In this document: piece by piece, positions 40,747 to 53,400 of the stretch
Position numbering within the stretch: the stretch's first letter is position 1
Layout: each line of letters begins with the position of its first letter
From: Brachycybe producta
Lineage: Eukaryota; Arthropoda; Diplopoda; Playtdesmida; Andrognathidae
Direction: 5' to 3'
Length of the DNA stretch: 64,000 nt
Assembly: GCA_036925085.1 (NCBI GenBank)
Contig: JAUPFP010000007.1
Span: 997,501 to 1,061,500 of the forward strand
Notes under the pieces: model-generated
Told to the model about the DNA's origin: nothing
The model's database searches: none
The model's input: only the letters and a program-made list of their open reading frames with translations
Program-made: the position numbers and the translations under genes

Positions 40747-43700
40747 AAATGGCGGCGAAAACGGACACAAAAATGGAGACGAAAGCGGACACAAAATGAA
40801 GGCGAAAGTGGACCCAAAATGGCGGCGAAAATGGACACAAAATGGCGGCGAAAGTGGACACAAAATGGCGGCGAAAGTGGACACAAAGTTGCGGCAAAAA
40901 CGGACACATAATGGTGGCGAAAACGAACACAAAATGGAGGCGAAAACGAACACAAAATGGCGGCGAAAACGAACACAAAATGGAGGCGAAAACGAACACA
41001 AAATGGCGGCGAAAGCGGACATAGTGGCGGGGACACGGACACAAAATGGAGGCGAAAGTGGCCACAAAATGGCGGCGAAAACGGACACACAATGGCGGCG
41101 AAAACGGACACACAATGGCGGCGAAAACGGACACACAATGGCGGCGAAAACGGACACATAATGGCGGCGAAAACAGACACATAATGGCGGCGAAAACAGA
41201 CACATAATGGCGGCGAAAGTGGCCACAATATGGCGGCGAAAGTGGACACAATATGGCCGCTAATGTGGCCACAATATGGCCGCTAATGTGGCCACAATAT
41301 GGCCGCTAATGTGGCCACAATATGGCCGCTAATGTGGCCACAATATGGCGGCGAAAATAAACACAAAATGGCGCCGAAAGTGGACACAAAATGGCGGCGA
41401 AAGTGAACACAATGGCTGCGAAAACGGACACAAAATGGCGGCGAAAGTGAACACAATGGCTGCGAAAACGGACACAATGGCGGCGAAAACGGACACAATG
41501 GCGGCGAAAACGGACACAATGGCGGCGAAAACGGACACAATGGTGGCGAAAACGGACACAATGGCGGCGAAAACGGACACACAATGGCGGCGAAAACGGA
41601 CACACAATGGCGGCGAAAACGGACACACAATGGCGGCGAAAACGGACACACAATGGCGGCGAAAACGGACACATAATGGCGGCGAAAACGGACACAAAAT
41701 GGAGGCGAAAGTGGCCACAATATGGCGGCGAAAGTGGACACAATATGACCGCTAATGTGGCCACAATATGGCGGCGAAAATAAACACAAAATGGCGGCGA
41801 AAATAAACACAAAATGGCGGCAAAAATAAACAAAACAGCGGTAAAAATAAACACAAAATGGCGCCGAAAGTGGACACAAAATGGCGGCGAAAACGGACAC
41901 ATAATGGCGGCGAAAACGGACACATAATGGCGGCGAAAACGAACACATAATGGCGGCGAAAACGGACACATAATGGCGGCGAAAACGGACACACAATGGC
42001 GGCGAAAACGGACACATAATGGCGGCGAAAACGGACACAATATGGCGGCGAAAACGGACACAATATGGCGGCGAAAATGGACACAATATGGCGGCGAAAA
42101 TGGACAATATGGCGGCGAAAATAGACAATATGGCGGCGAAAATGGACAATATGGCGGCAAAAGTGGCCACATATGGCGGCGAAAGTGGCCACATATGCTG
42201 GCAAAAGTAGCCACATATGGCGAAAACGGACACAAAATGGCGGCAAAAACGGACACAAAATGGCGGCGAAAGCGGCCACAAAAATGAAGGCGAAAGTGGA
42301 CCCAAAATGGCGGCGAAAATGGACAAAATGGCGGCGAAAACGGACACAAAAATGGAGACGAAAGCGGACACAAAATGAAGGCGAAAGTGGACCCAAAATG
42401 GCGGCGAAAGTGGACACAAAATGGCGGCGAAAGTGGACACAAAGTTGCGGCGAAAACGGACACATAATGGCGGCGAAAACGAACACAAAATGGAGGCGAA
42501 AACGAACACAAAATGGCGGCGAAAACGAACACAAAATGGAGGCGAAAACGAACACAAAATGGCGGCGAAAGCGGACATATAGTGGCGGGGACACGGACAC
42601 AAAATGGAGGCGAAAGTGGCCACAAAATGGCGGCGAAAGATGCCACAAAATGGCGGCGAAAATGGACGCAAAATGGCGGCGAAAATGGCCACAAAATGGC
42701 GGCGAAAGTGGACCCAATATTGCGGCGAAAGTAGCCACAAAATGGCGGCGAAAGATGCCACAAAATGGCGGCGAAAGATGCCACAAAATGGCGGCGAAAG
42801 TGACCACCAAATGGCGTCGAAAGTTGACATAAAATGGCGGCGAAAACTGACACAAAACGGCGGTAAAAATAAACACAAAATGGCGGCGAAAACGGACCTA
42901 TAATGGCGGCGAAAACGGACAAAAAATGGCGGCGAAAACGGACAAAAAATGGCGGCGAAAGTGGCCACAAAATGGCGACGAAAGTGGCCACAAAATGGCG
43001 GCAAAAACAAATCCAATATGGCGGCGAAAGTGGCCACAATATGGCCGCGAAAGTGGCCACAAAATGGCGGCGAAAATAAACACAAAATGGCGCCGAAAGT
43101 GGACACAAAATGGCGGCGAAAGTGAACACAATGGCTGCGAAAACGGACACAATGGCGGCGAAAACGGACACACAATGGCGGCGAAAACGGACACAATGGC
43201 GGCGAAAACGGACACACAATGGCGGCGAAAACGGACACACAATGGTGGCGAAAACGGACACACAATGGCGGCGAAAACGGACACATAATGGCGGCGAAAA
43301 CGGACACAAAATGGAGGCGAAAGTGGCCACAATATGGCCGCTAATGTGGCCACAATATGGCGGCGAAAATAAACACAAAATGGCGGCGAAAATAAACATA
43401 AAATAGCGGTAAAAATAAACACAAAATGGCGCAGAAAACGGACACATAATGGCGGCGAAAACGGACACATAATGGCGGCGAAAACGGACACATAATGGCG
43501 GCGAAAACGGACACAAAACGGACACAAAATGGCGGCGAAACGGACACAATATGGCGGCGAAAACGGACACAATATGGCGGCGAAAACGGACACAATATGG
43601 CGGCGAAAGTGGACACATATGGCGGCGAAAGTGGCCGCATATGGCGGCGAAAGTGGACACAAAATGGCGGCAAAAATGGACACAAATTGGCGGAGAAAAC

Positions 43701-43860
43701 GGACACAAAATGGCGGAGAAAACGGACACAAAATGGCGGCGAAAACGAACACAAAATGGCGGCAAAAATAGATCCAAAATGGCGGCGAAACTGGACACAA
43801 ATGGCGAGAAAATGAACAAAAAGAATGGCTTCCAAATGGGCACAGGACACAAAATGGCAC
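40747..43860 (+). repeat. 23-bp satellite array, unit near ATGGCGGCGAAAACGGACAC + ACA
   Basis: About 3.1 kb of tandem units, mostly 23 bases with 21-base variants (roughly 130 units by length). Variants include AAAGTGGCC, AAAACGAAC, AAAATAAAC, GGAGGCG and ATGGCCGCTAATGTGGCCAC (four in a row at 41255-41345). There is higher-order duplication: the variant string at about 40765-41060 recurs at 42345-42610, and 41345-41480 recurs at 43060-43150. Because stop codons are rare, long open frames run through it on both strands; these are artefacts. It is GC-rich amid AT-rich DNA. Confidence 0.95.
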
Positions 43861-44496
43861 CAAAAAATATTATTTTACTTCGTTGGATTTTCTTTTATTG
43901 AAAACAGCGGCATTCTATTGTTTTTCTTGCGATTATTTTTTAACTTTTATTAAGCGGCCCATTGAGAAAATGGCCGATTGCACAATAAGCCAGTCCCGCC
44001 CTTGGTTTAAAGAATCAGCTGTTCATAAACCATCTTAAGTTGTATGTGAGGTTTTAGAAGCCAAGGAATTATTAATATAATCTGAATGTTTCTATGTTTT
44101 GATGCTATAAAGCAGCATTGAGCAGCTTTTTTCATTTCGATTATCTACTAAATTCTTCATTTCATAGGGAAATATGAGACGAATTCCGTTAACCTCAAAA
44201 TAAATCCAAACAGAATTTTTAAGAAGCAGTAATTTTATTATTAATCAAGTACTTTTTTTTATTTACAAAAAAAACCTCTCGGGCTGTTCATTCATATCAT
44301 TCTACCAAATCTGGCGAAACTTAAAATAATGAAAATATATCACGAGTGAAATGATGATGGAGAATTCATTCAATTTGTCGAAACTGTTGCAATATTATCT
44401 TTGGTTTACAACCACATCTCCTAGCTTTTTATAGTTATATCAAATGTTCACCAAACTATAAGTCACTTCGGCAATTAGTCATTTTGCGGCAGACCT
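43861..44496. other. Spacer and 3' flank of the furrowed-like gene
   Basis: The first about 130 bases hold decayed satellite motifs (ACAGCGGCATTC, GAAAATGGCCGATTG). AGAATCAGCTGTTCATAAAC near 44011 is a family A end. The rest is AT-rich and should be the furrowed-like 3' UTR. No gene seen. Confidence 0.6.
44234..44239 (-). promoter_or_regulatory. Candidate polyadenylation signal of the furrowed-like gene
   Basis: TTTATT on the + strand (AATAAA on -) lies 258 bases past the stop codon, between the gene and the satellite block. It is the nearest AATAAA I saw. Confidence 0.45.
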
Positions 44497-47400
44497 TTAA
44501 GGTGATCTCGTGACTGAGTCACGTGTCGATGACCTCCCATCGACGGAGGCCATTAAACGTCCGTCGCTTAGGTCCGTTTCCATGTGGCTGTACGCGTTAT
44601 TAATAGCCGATGACGACGACGACGACGACGAGGATGACAAACAACCAATGTCCATATTCAACGGCCGACGAACTTGAAGATTTTCCTCTGGACCTAAACT
44701 GGGTTTGGGTCGTCGCCTGCGGTTCGAGAACTGTAATTTTCAGCTCTTGACACTTTTTACTCGATAAAATTACAATTTATTTTAAATTCACTTACAGTTT
44801 CATATAGACGAGAGCTATTATAATGGTTAAAAGCAAAATGCCACCAGCTCCAATTCCAATTGCCAATCCTAAAGAAAACCCAATCACCCCACACAAAAGA
44901 AAAATTAATTAATTAAGCCCAAAACCCTAACTCCGAAACAAACAAAAACAACAACTTGCCAATTGTTTTGGACATTACAATGTCACCTCCAGTTTCTTCC
45001 CCAGCTGTAATAAACATTTGTGTTTTTAGAAGAGAAAGCCAATGCACCATGTTATTAAAATCACTTTGAGTTTAGAAAAAATAGCAATCATTAAACTGAA
45101 TTTACCAGAAGCGATTGGTTTTGTCAACGAGTTATCACCGATCACATCAGTGTTGCTCTTGTCCACTAAAAACATTTTAAAACAAACCATATTCAAACAT
45201 TTCAAATTATTGAAATATACAGACAGACAGGGCTATGGAAAAATAAATAACAACCACGTTACAATTAAATTTATGTCAAATTAAAATAAACAAAGTTCAT
45301 AAATAGTCTTAATAAATTTCATCTTAATTATTTTTTTAAAAATAGTCAGACACAATGTTCTCATCGACTTGAAAACAGTCAAAATGATAATATATTTACT
45401 GGTATTTATAGTTTGATAACTTTTAAGATTTTAACCAATAATTAAAAAAATGATCAAGACAAAATTGACAAATTTTTACATGGTTATGTTTTTTTTAAAA
45501 AAATATATGCACTTTTTGATTTCAATAAACATTTCCATAGAAATATTAACATAAAGCCGCCCATAAAGAAGAAGAAGAAAAAAAAAACCCGTCTATAATT
45601 CTACAGTATTTTGGTTATTTATTTTTGCATTAACTATGCGCATTTATCAATTATTGGAATCTTACATTCACATTTGCCATCATTGGCGCTCCAATGGCCG
45701 TCCTCGTTGCAATTTCTTACCGGAGGACCGACCAATTTGTAACCGAAGAAACAATGATATTCCATAATACTCATATAAGTCGTCGATTGATTGAGAAGAT
45801 AAATTTCACCGTTTTGTGGAGACATCGGTCTTCCACAATCGACCCCTACATTTTTGGAAAAAATTACAAAAAATTACGAAAGAGTTACCAAAAAAAAAAA
45901 AAAAAAAGCAGGCAGAAAAAAACTTGGTATTTGCTTCACTAGTATTTGTAAACATGTCGTATATCAGCCATATTTGATAAAAGCTTACATTCACAAGTAG
46001 GCGCAGTGGAACTCCATCGGCCGTTATGCATACAAACACGCGTTTCATTGCCGGCAACGTGCTGCCCCAGACTACAGCGATAAATTGCTATGGAATTGAC
46101 AGTGGAATTGGTCACTTCGACAGCTAATACGTTGGGTGGCTTATCGGGAGTACCACAATTAATTTCTAAAATAAAATAAAATCACGCATTCATAGTAATT
46201 TCCATGATACGGTAACGGTGCCAATGAAAATGCTTTATACCATACCATGGCAGCGAGGTGACGTCCCTTCCCAAGTACCGTTTTCTAAACACTGACGTCT
46301 AGAAATGCCTTGAAGTTCATAACGATCATCACAGATATACTCTGCTGTGCTGCCGTAATATGTCGTATTGCTGAGCAACGTCACTTCTCCGTTTAAAAGT
46401 GGCTCCGGATACAGACAGTCCACATCTTTTAACAAAATAAAAATGTTTCCATTAAAATACTGACAAAGTATTTTTTTTTTAAAAAAAGTCTCATAAAGTA
46501 CTGTAATACATAAGCAAACTGCCGGAGATCCACTCCATTGACCAGTTCTCTCGCATGTTTGTGTGGTGTCACCGTGGCCCTTATAGCCCTTTTCGCAGCG
46601 AAACTGAACTGTAGAGCCCACTTTGAAAGTGTCACCATCGCCAGAACGATCATTCCCACTGACAGACAATACCGAGTTCGGAGGTCGCTCTGGTTCTCTG
46701 CAACGTATTTCTATAGAAAACACAGAAACGATGCTTAAGATGGTTTATGAACAGTTGATTTTCGAATTCTTGATTAATTTTGTCTACCAGAAGAGCAAAA
46801 TTAGAAAAAAAAAGAAAACAAAGGTAGCTCAATCACTTAATGATATTTTCATGTTGATATATTTCAAAATGTAAATCATATAAAGTTTACTTTAAAACAG
46901 GGGTTTCTTAACCTGTTTACAATTACAGACCCCCCCCCCCCCCCAATAGATTACCCAATATGTCACCACACCAGAGGCCCCACCCGTTCGGTGATACTTT
47001 ATTCTAATCTAACAACAACTTTTTTTAACAACAATCGTTCAGAGATCGAAACCGATACCCCCCATTATTTGGTTACCATACCCCCAGTTACTACCCCTAG
47101 TGTCTAAAAGACTTTCTGACTTTTCCTAATTTTGCACCTGAAAGACAAAATAATCAAGAGTTTAAGAGGTATTTACACTTTAAAACCAACTTAAGTTGAT
47201 CTACAAAGTTGCAAAAGACTTGTGACAAACTTTGTTACAAACCTTCGCAAAAGGGAGTGCTTCCAGACCATCGACCCGGCGACTCGCAAATTCTCGTTCC
47301 GTTCCCATTTAGTTGATAACCAGAGGCACAAGTGTAGCTCACAATACTGTTCAGGTGGGTGGTCAAGTTCATGTAGTCCACTTGACCGTGCAAAACAGGT

Positions 47401-50400
47401 TGCACGTGGCCACATTCAACAACTGTAATTATATCAGAACAGAGTTCGAATGTGATCCTCAAACGTGAAATGAGACAATGAAAAAAGAGTGTCAATTTTT
47501 TTTTTTTCACTAACATCGACATCGAGGTGCATCTCCGGACCACTTTCCATCCGAACCGCAAGTTCGATTTGCTACTCCTTCCATGATGTGCCCCGGATCG
47601 CAAAAGTATTCCACAACCGACAGCACGTGAAAACCATCAGCAACGACAAAAGAATTTGGACGGACATCAGGCTCTCCACAATTGATCACTTTCAACAAAA
47701 ATCAAATTGCCAAATTAAAATTTAACAAATATATTAACTTTTTAACAATAAAAAATCTTATATTTCACTTAAGGTGTTTTAAAATTGAAACACCTCTCGC
47801 ACTCTGATTATTCTGTCTTTCTGTCTCTCAGGTTTTACATGAAGAGAAACTGGAATGTGTTTTAGAAACTAGAAAAGAAATTGAATCACTTAAGGGTATT
47901 TTCATGTTTAAGCCTTTCAAAGTAAGCTTTTTATGTCAAAAGATTACATCAACAAGTGTTAACATAACCTTAAGTGATTCAATTTCTTTTCTAGTTTCTA
48001 AAATACTTTCTAGTTTCTTTTAAGTTTACTCTCTTCTGAAAGAATAATCCAGAGTTCGAAAATTAGCTGTTCGTGAACCATCTTAAATTTAATTATCTTT
48101 CTTCGTGTTTAAATTAACCTTTCAACTTAGTAATTTACTGTAAAATAATTAAAATAGACATTTAGTAACAAAAAAAACAACAATTAAGAACTGATTTAAA
48201 TTTAAAAATAGTATTGTGTTAAGAATGCCTAAGTAACGATTTTGGTAAGATTAAAAACATAAATCTGGATTCTGGTGGTTTTAAAGTGTAAACGCACCTC
48301 CGACTCTTGTCATTAGAACCTTGAAAGTGTTTAAGAAACTAGAAGGGTAGAGATCAGTCATCTTTTAAATTTCTTATTTGAATTTGAAAACGTTTACTTC
48401 AAAAAATATTAACATAAAAATACTACTAAATGAATCTAATTTCTGAGTCACTTTCAGTTTCTAATTATACTGATGTGCTCTTGATATGCAGCATAAATAA
48501 ACAAGAGTTCGACTACCAGCTGTTTAAAAAACATCTTATAAACATTCGCATTTTTAAAAAAAACATTAATTTTTGTCATAAAACTATCTCTACGAGTATT
48601 TGCCATTTTAGTAATAAAACTTGTCAGTAACTTCTTACTCTCGCAAGTGGGTTCCTGATCGCTCCAAGTTCCATTTGAAGTACAGATTCGCTTCTCGGGA
48701 CCTTTGAGGACATGATCTTCGTCACAAATATAAAGAACTTCACTGGCATACATGGTCGAATTATAAGGCAAAACATAAATTCCACTTTCAATGGGCTTTG
48801 GTTCACCACAGACGGTCACTACACAACAAAAGGGTTTATTAAATAAGTAATTTATAACAACTATTTTCCAGGTAAATTTGTGCTTACAGATACATCGAGG
48901 AAGCGAACCCGACCATTTTCCACCGATTTGGCACGATCTCAGAGGTTCACCGCTCATACGATGTCCGTGGTTACACGTGTAGTTAGCGACACTTCCCACC
49001 GTAAAACCATCAGACAGACGAATGCTACCATTTACCGGAACACCAGGATCATCGCAGAATTTATCTGCAGAGAGCCAAAGAAAACTTAATGTGTGTCACT
49101 TTTTCTGCTAAAACAATAGTTCTTTTTCTTCCTTACAGAGACAGGAAGTGGCATTGCCCAGCCACTTTCCATTCGGCCCACATGTGTGTATTTTGCTGCC
49201 GCTCAGAGTGTAATTTGCACTGCAAATATATTCTACTCTTGCATTGTAAGTTGTACGGTTGTCGACGTACTCCACTTGACCGTTGGTAATGGACGGCATC
49301 GTCCCACATTCTACATCTAAACATAAAATGCCAAAAAATATTCATATTATTGGTCATTTTATTCCTAGGAATGCCAACTCTCTTTCAGAGGATTTTACGT
49401 AAGAAGGCTTTTAATTTTTGACGATGTCATTTATTTAAGCTGCATCACCAGAACACATTGCAATTGTTATTGGGTTTATATCTTTAGGCTTTGACAAGCC
49501 ATTCCACATGCTGCAAATTAATTTTTGTCTCTGTTACAGGCCTTGTTGGCTGCTTGCACAGTATTTATAAAATACTATTGAAATTAAATTAAAGTTGCAT
49601 TTCAAGCAAACTTTTTTCAGGAGAAACATTTCTAAAAAAAATTCAAACTGTCATAGAAACTAGAATAGTTGGCGATATGGCTAAATGTTTTTCATCATCA
49701 CGATTTAATCACCTTTAATCAATAACTCGTTTTCTTAAACCAGTGCCTTACATTTACAAGTTGGAGCCGTTCCAGTCCAAGACCCATCCGACTGACATAC
49801 TCTCGTGCCATTACCGACAACCATGCTGTCGTTTGGACAGTCGTATATAATAATTTGACCGAACACGTATTCAGTTCCATTGGTACGAATAGTTGTATTC
49901 AGGTTGAGATCGGGACTTCCACAAGACGGTGGATCTAATAAAAATGTGTATACATATAAACAAACTGTTACGGATTTTCCAAATATGCCCATCGTAATTA
50001 CACGATGATGATGATGATGATGAGAGGTGGAGGTGGCGGCAATTTGTTCTTTCTAGTATATTATACTAGAAAGAACTAGTAGCCTCCACCTCTAAACCTC
50101 GTCGTCGTGCAAGACGGTGCACAACGAAATTTTCACAAGAAGAAATTGCCATAAACATATTGCTCACCATATTGACAGACCCAGGGTAAATAATTCAAAT
50201 TACATCCAACGTCGTTCCACAGCCAACCGCGACCACCGTCTAACACGACACAATTCTGTTCGCCGTTGTAGTTGTTGGGTTGTTCTGGGCCCCACATTGG
50301 CTGAACTACAGCACTACCTGCCAACATTTTATTCATAATAAGCCAATTTCCCTTCTTTTTTTTTTAATTATGTATCGCATAATTTTACAAAAACATACCC

Positions 50401-53400
50401 TCGACCCAATGCCAAATACGTGAAGTAATACCCGGCTCTTTAATGGCACCGATCCAAACAAGTTGAGTCGCCATCGAAGTACGAAACAACTCCAGTTCAC
50501 CGACAATAAAATTCTACAAATGTACAAAAAAAACTCAGCAAATTGTTTGCTTAAATATTAACAGAATAAAAGAGGCTTTTTGTAACCTTTGTAACATTGT
50601 CAATATCGTGAATTAATTCGCCACCTAAACTCTGACAGTGTTTTCTGGCTCCTTGTAAGTCACTACCTTTTTTTAATTGAAAATCGTAACAAATGTGGTT
50701 AAAAGGTTGCACCAAATCACTCGAATTGGTGGTCGAACAACGCTCAGGAGAAAGTTCTGTTTCAATAGAAAAAACAACAGCATTTAGAAATATGTAAGCG
50801 ATGATATTTGAACGTTTTAACGCTAAACTGCATATTTGCTTTCTGCACCTTTAAAAGTAAGCTTTGCATTGCTTTTTTGTAGCTTTTCAACTTACTACAG
50901 TAAGCTTCAAAGCTGCAGAAAGCAAACATGCAGTCTGCCCTTTACAATTGTAAATACCCTGAGTTGAAAAAATTTGAATCTCGCAAATGCTTAGGGCTCC
51001 TTCAACACCAACCATCTGTACAAACACATATCTTCCAATAGAAGACTGGGCACATAAGAAATCTTTCTTTACACCATTATCTACGGGAAGAACAAAAAAA
51101 AAAACAATAGGCAACAAACAAACATTGCAATGTTTTCTTTCAAAATGTATTTTATGACCTTAACAGCCAAGAAGTACAAGTGGCATTTTTGTAAAAATAG
51201 ACACAAGTACCACATTTTGTCAAGAAAATGGTAAAGAATTTGGTGGGCAAGAGGAATAATTTTCTGCTATCTAGCATCAAAATGTAAAACTGTAACATTT
51301 ATATCTATGGAGTTTTCTGGAAAATAAACTCAATTTACTCAGAACTTTACTTTTGTTTATTATATCAGAACTTGGGTGGGAATTGTTAGCAGTTTGTAGT
51401 CCTGACTTTTGCCTCAACAGTCTTAGAAAATGTAAATGGAGTCTTGTCTGAAGCCAACCGCTGTAGTACATTGTACAAAGCTGTCTATATGGGTAGAGTG
51501 ACCATTTTCAATTCAACAATGGAATTTTACCTCCAGAGAAGGTTGTGCATTGGGATGCTATTGAACAAGGCATATATACTAATGCTGCCATTCAACTCAA
51601 TATTATATTTGCATGGAGAATTGTTATAGCAGGTGATAGGAGTTTATTTGACAATGCATTCCTTATACAGCTTTTGGAATAAATGTTCCCTCTGCCACAG
51701 GCTCTCTGCGATACTTGTATGTATTCAAATTCCCCTTGGCCTCTAAGGTCCTCATATTTAAATGTGCCTGTGTTTACTTAATGTTCCAGGATTCCATGCA
51801 CAAAGCCTGTTTCTGGACACAATAGTGCTATTCCCAACTCGTATCTCAATATCTTGTAGAGGATATTGTCCTGAAGTGAAAAAAACGACAATTCGTTACT
51901 TTAATGCTTTTGTTATACAACCTACAACCCTGGGTTCCATTACCTCCAGCGGGGCTAAATATCCTGATGACTCGCACATCATAAGGCCTCAAAAGATCCA
52001 CTCGCCACCAAGGAGACGGTTCTTTACGTGTTTCTGTACAATATTTTCCTTCGTGTAACGTGTTCGTGTTACCGTCGTTGGCATGAAAAGCATCGCCACC
52101 ACGAGCAGTTGTAGATTGATTTGTAGGTTTACGATAGGCCACATTAACAGCTAAGAATATATTTTTTTTAAAAAATATCATTTCATCAACCTAAATGGAA
52201 AAATATTATCGAAACAATCACATTACCACAAAATGGCACTTCTCCTTTCCATAGTCCATCTTCAGAACATGTTAATTTGTCCGATCTATATTAAAATATA
52301 TATATATATAAAATAATCAACTTTATAATTTCTATTATTTTAGCTTCTTATCTTTTGTTTAAAGCGAGACTAAAAACCATGAGCTTGTTTGTCTCCATTT
52401 ATTCTAGTGACATACTTTTTTAAAACATTGTTTTCATCATTCTACACATCAAGTAACATTGATTTCAAACCACAACAAATTATATTCAATTTAGTTTAAA
52501 TGATGGCACTCATTGTTCTAAAAAGTCTTTTAAAAAAGTGTTACATCCAGTTAATGTATATAATTATGAAGTCACTTTTGTCTAATTCAAGACTGTGTAA
52601 TTTGTTCAATGGCATTTTAAAGACAATTCGATCTTCAATCACAAATGAGAACATTTGTGACAGTAATGTTAAACATTATTACTAAAAAAAATTAAAGGAA
52701 CCTTATATTAACTATTTTAGGGCTCGTTAAGCACTAATTATATCCGCTATAAATTTTACAAGAATATTTAGTACAGGATCTTGTGCATTGTCTTGCAAGA
52801 AATCAGACAAATATTACTTTTAGAACGCTTTTCGGCCGCAAAATAAAGTCGGGTTGTCGCCAAAACCAAAACTGACCACCTTGAGTCGTTCCATAGGAAT
52901 TACATTACAAACACAGCCCAACCACCTTCGACTTCATTTTGCAATCGAAAAGTGGTCAAATTGTCGTTTGTGTGTTCCAATCCTTACTCCTGAATAATGC
53001 TTTGCTAGAAAATAGGCGGTTTTCTGCGAGTCGCTGTGCAAGAAAATCTTGCAACTTGTAAAAGTTTACTAAGAAATGAGTCAAATATTGAGGTGCATAT
53101 TGCATAATCGTTTGCAAAAAAAACAAAGATAAATGTTTTTTTTAAGCCAAGTGTGCAAGAAACCATTGCAAGTTTTGCAAAACTTCACAATGGCAATTAC
53201 AATTTAATCAAGATCAAATGCTGGAAATATTGCCGATGTGATCGAAGCTTTAACAATCACAATTTCTTGCAGGACATTTAACATTGAATCTATCTCGCAG
53301 TTGACATTGTAATTAATCACTTAAGTTACTTTAGGTTATGTCCAATTATTTTAAGAGAAATATGTTTTTCTCCCCGATACAATTGCCATTGTTTTCAGGT

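Noticed and set aside
40747-43860. Long open frames (several hundred codons) on both strands through the 23-bp array
   Set aside because: They exist because the unit lacks stop codons; three units make 69 bases, so all frames repeat the same peptide. No start context, splice sites or family resemblance.
40747-43860. CRISPR-like regular array
   Set aside because: Units are directly tandem with no unique spacers, in a eukaryotic genome.
44717-44730. Earlier acceptor (TTACAG) for the furrowed-like tail exon
   Set aside because: With the phase-2 donor of the membrane exon it gives an early stop; the GCAG acceptor 14 bases on keeps a 73-codon tail.
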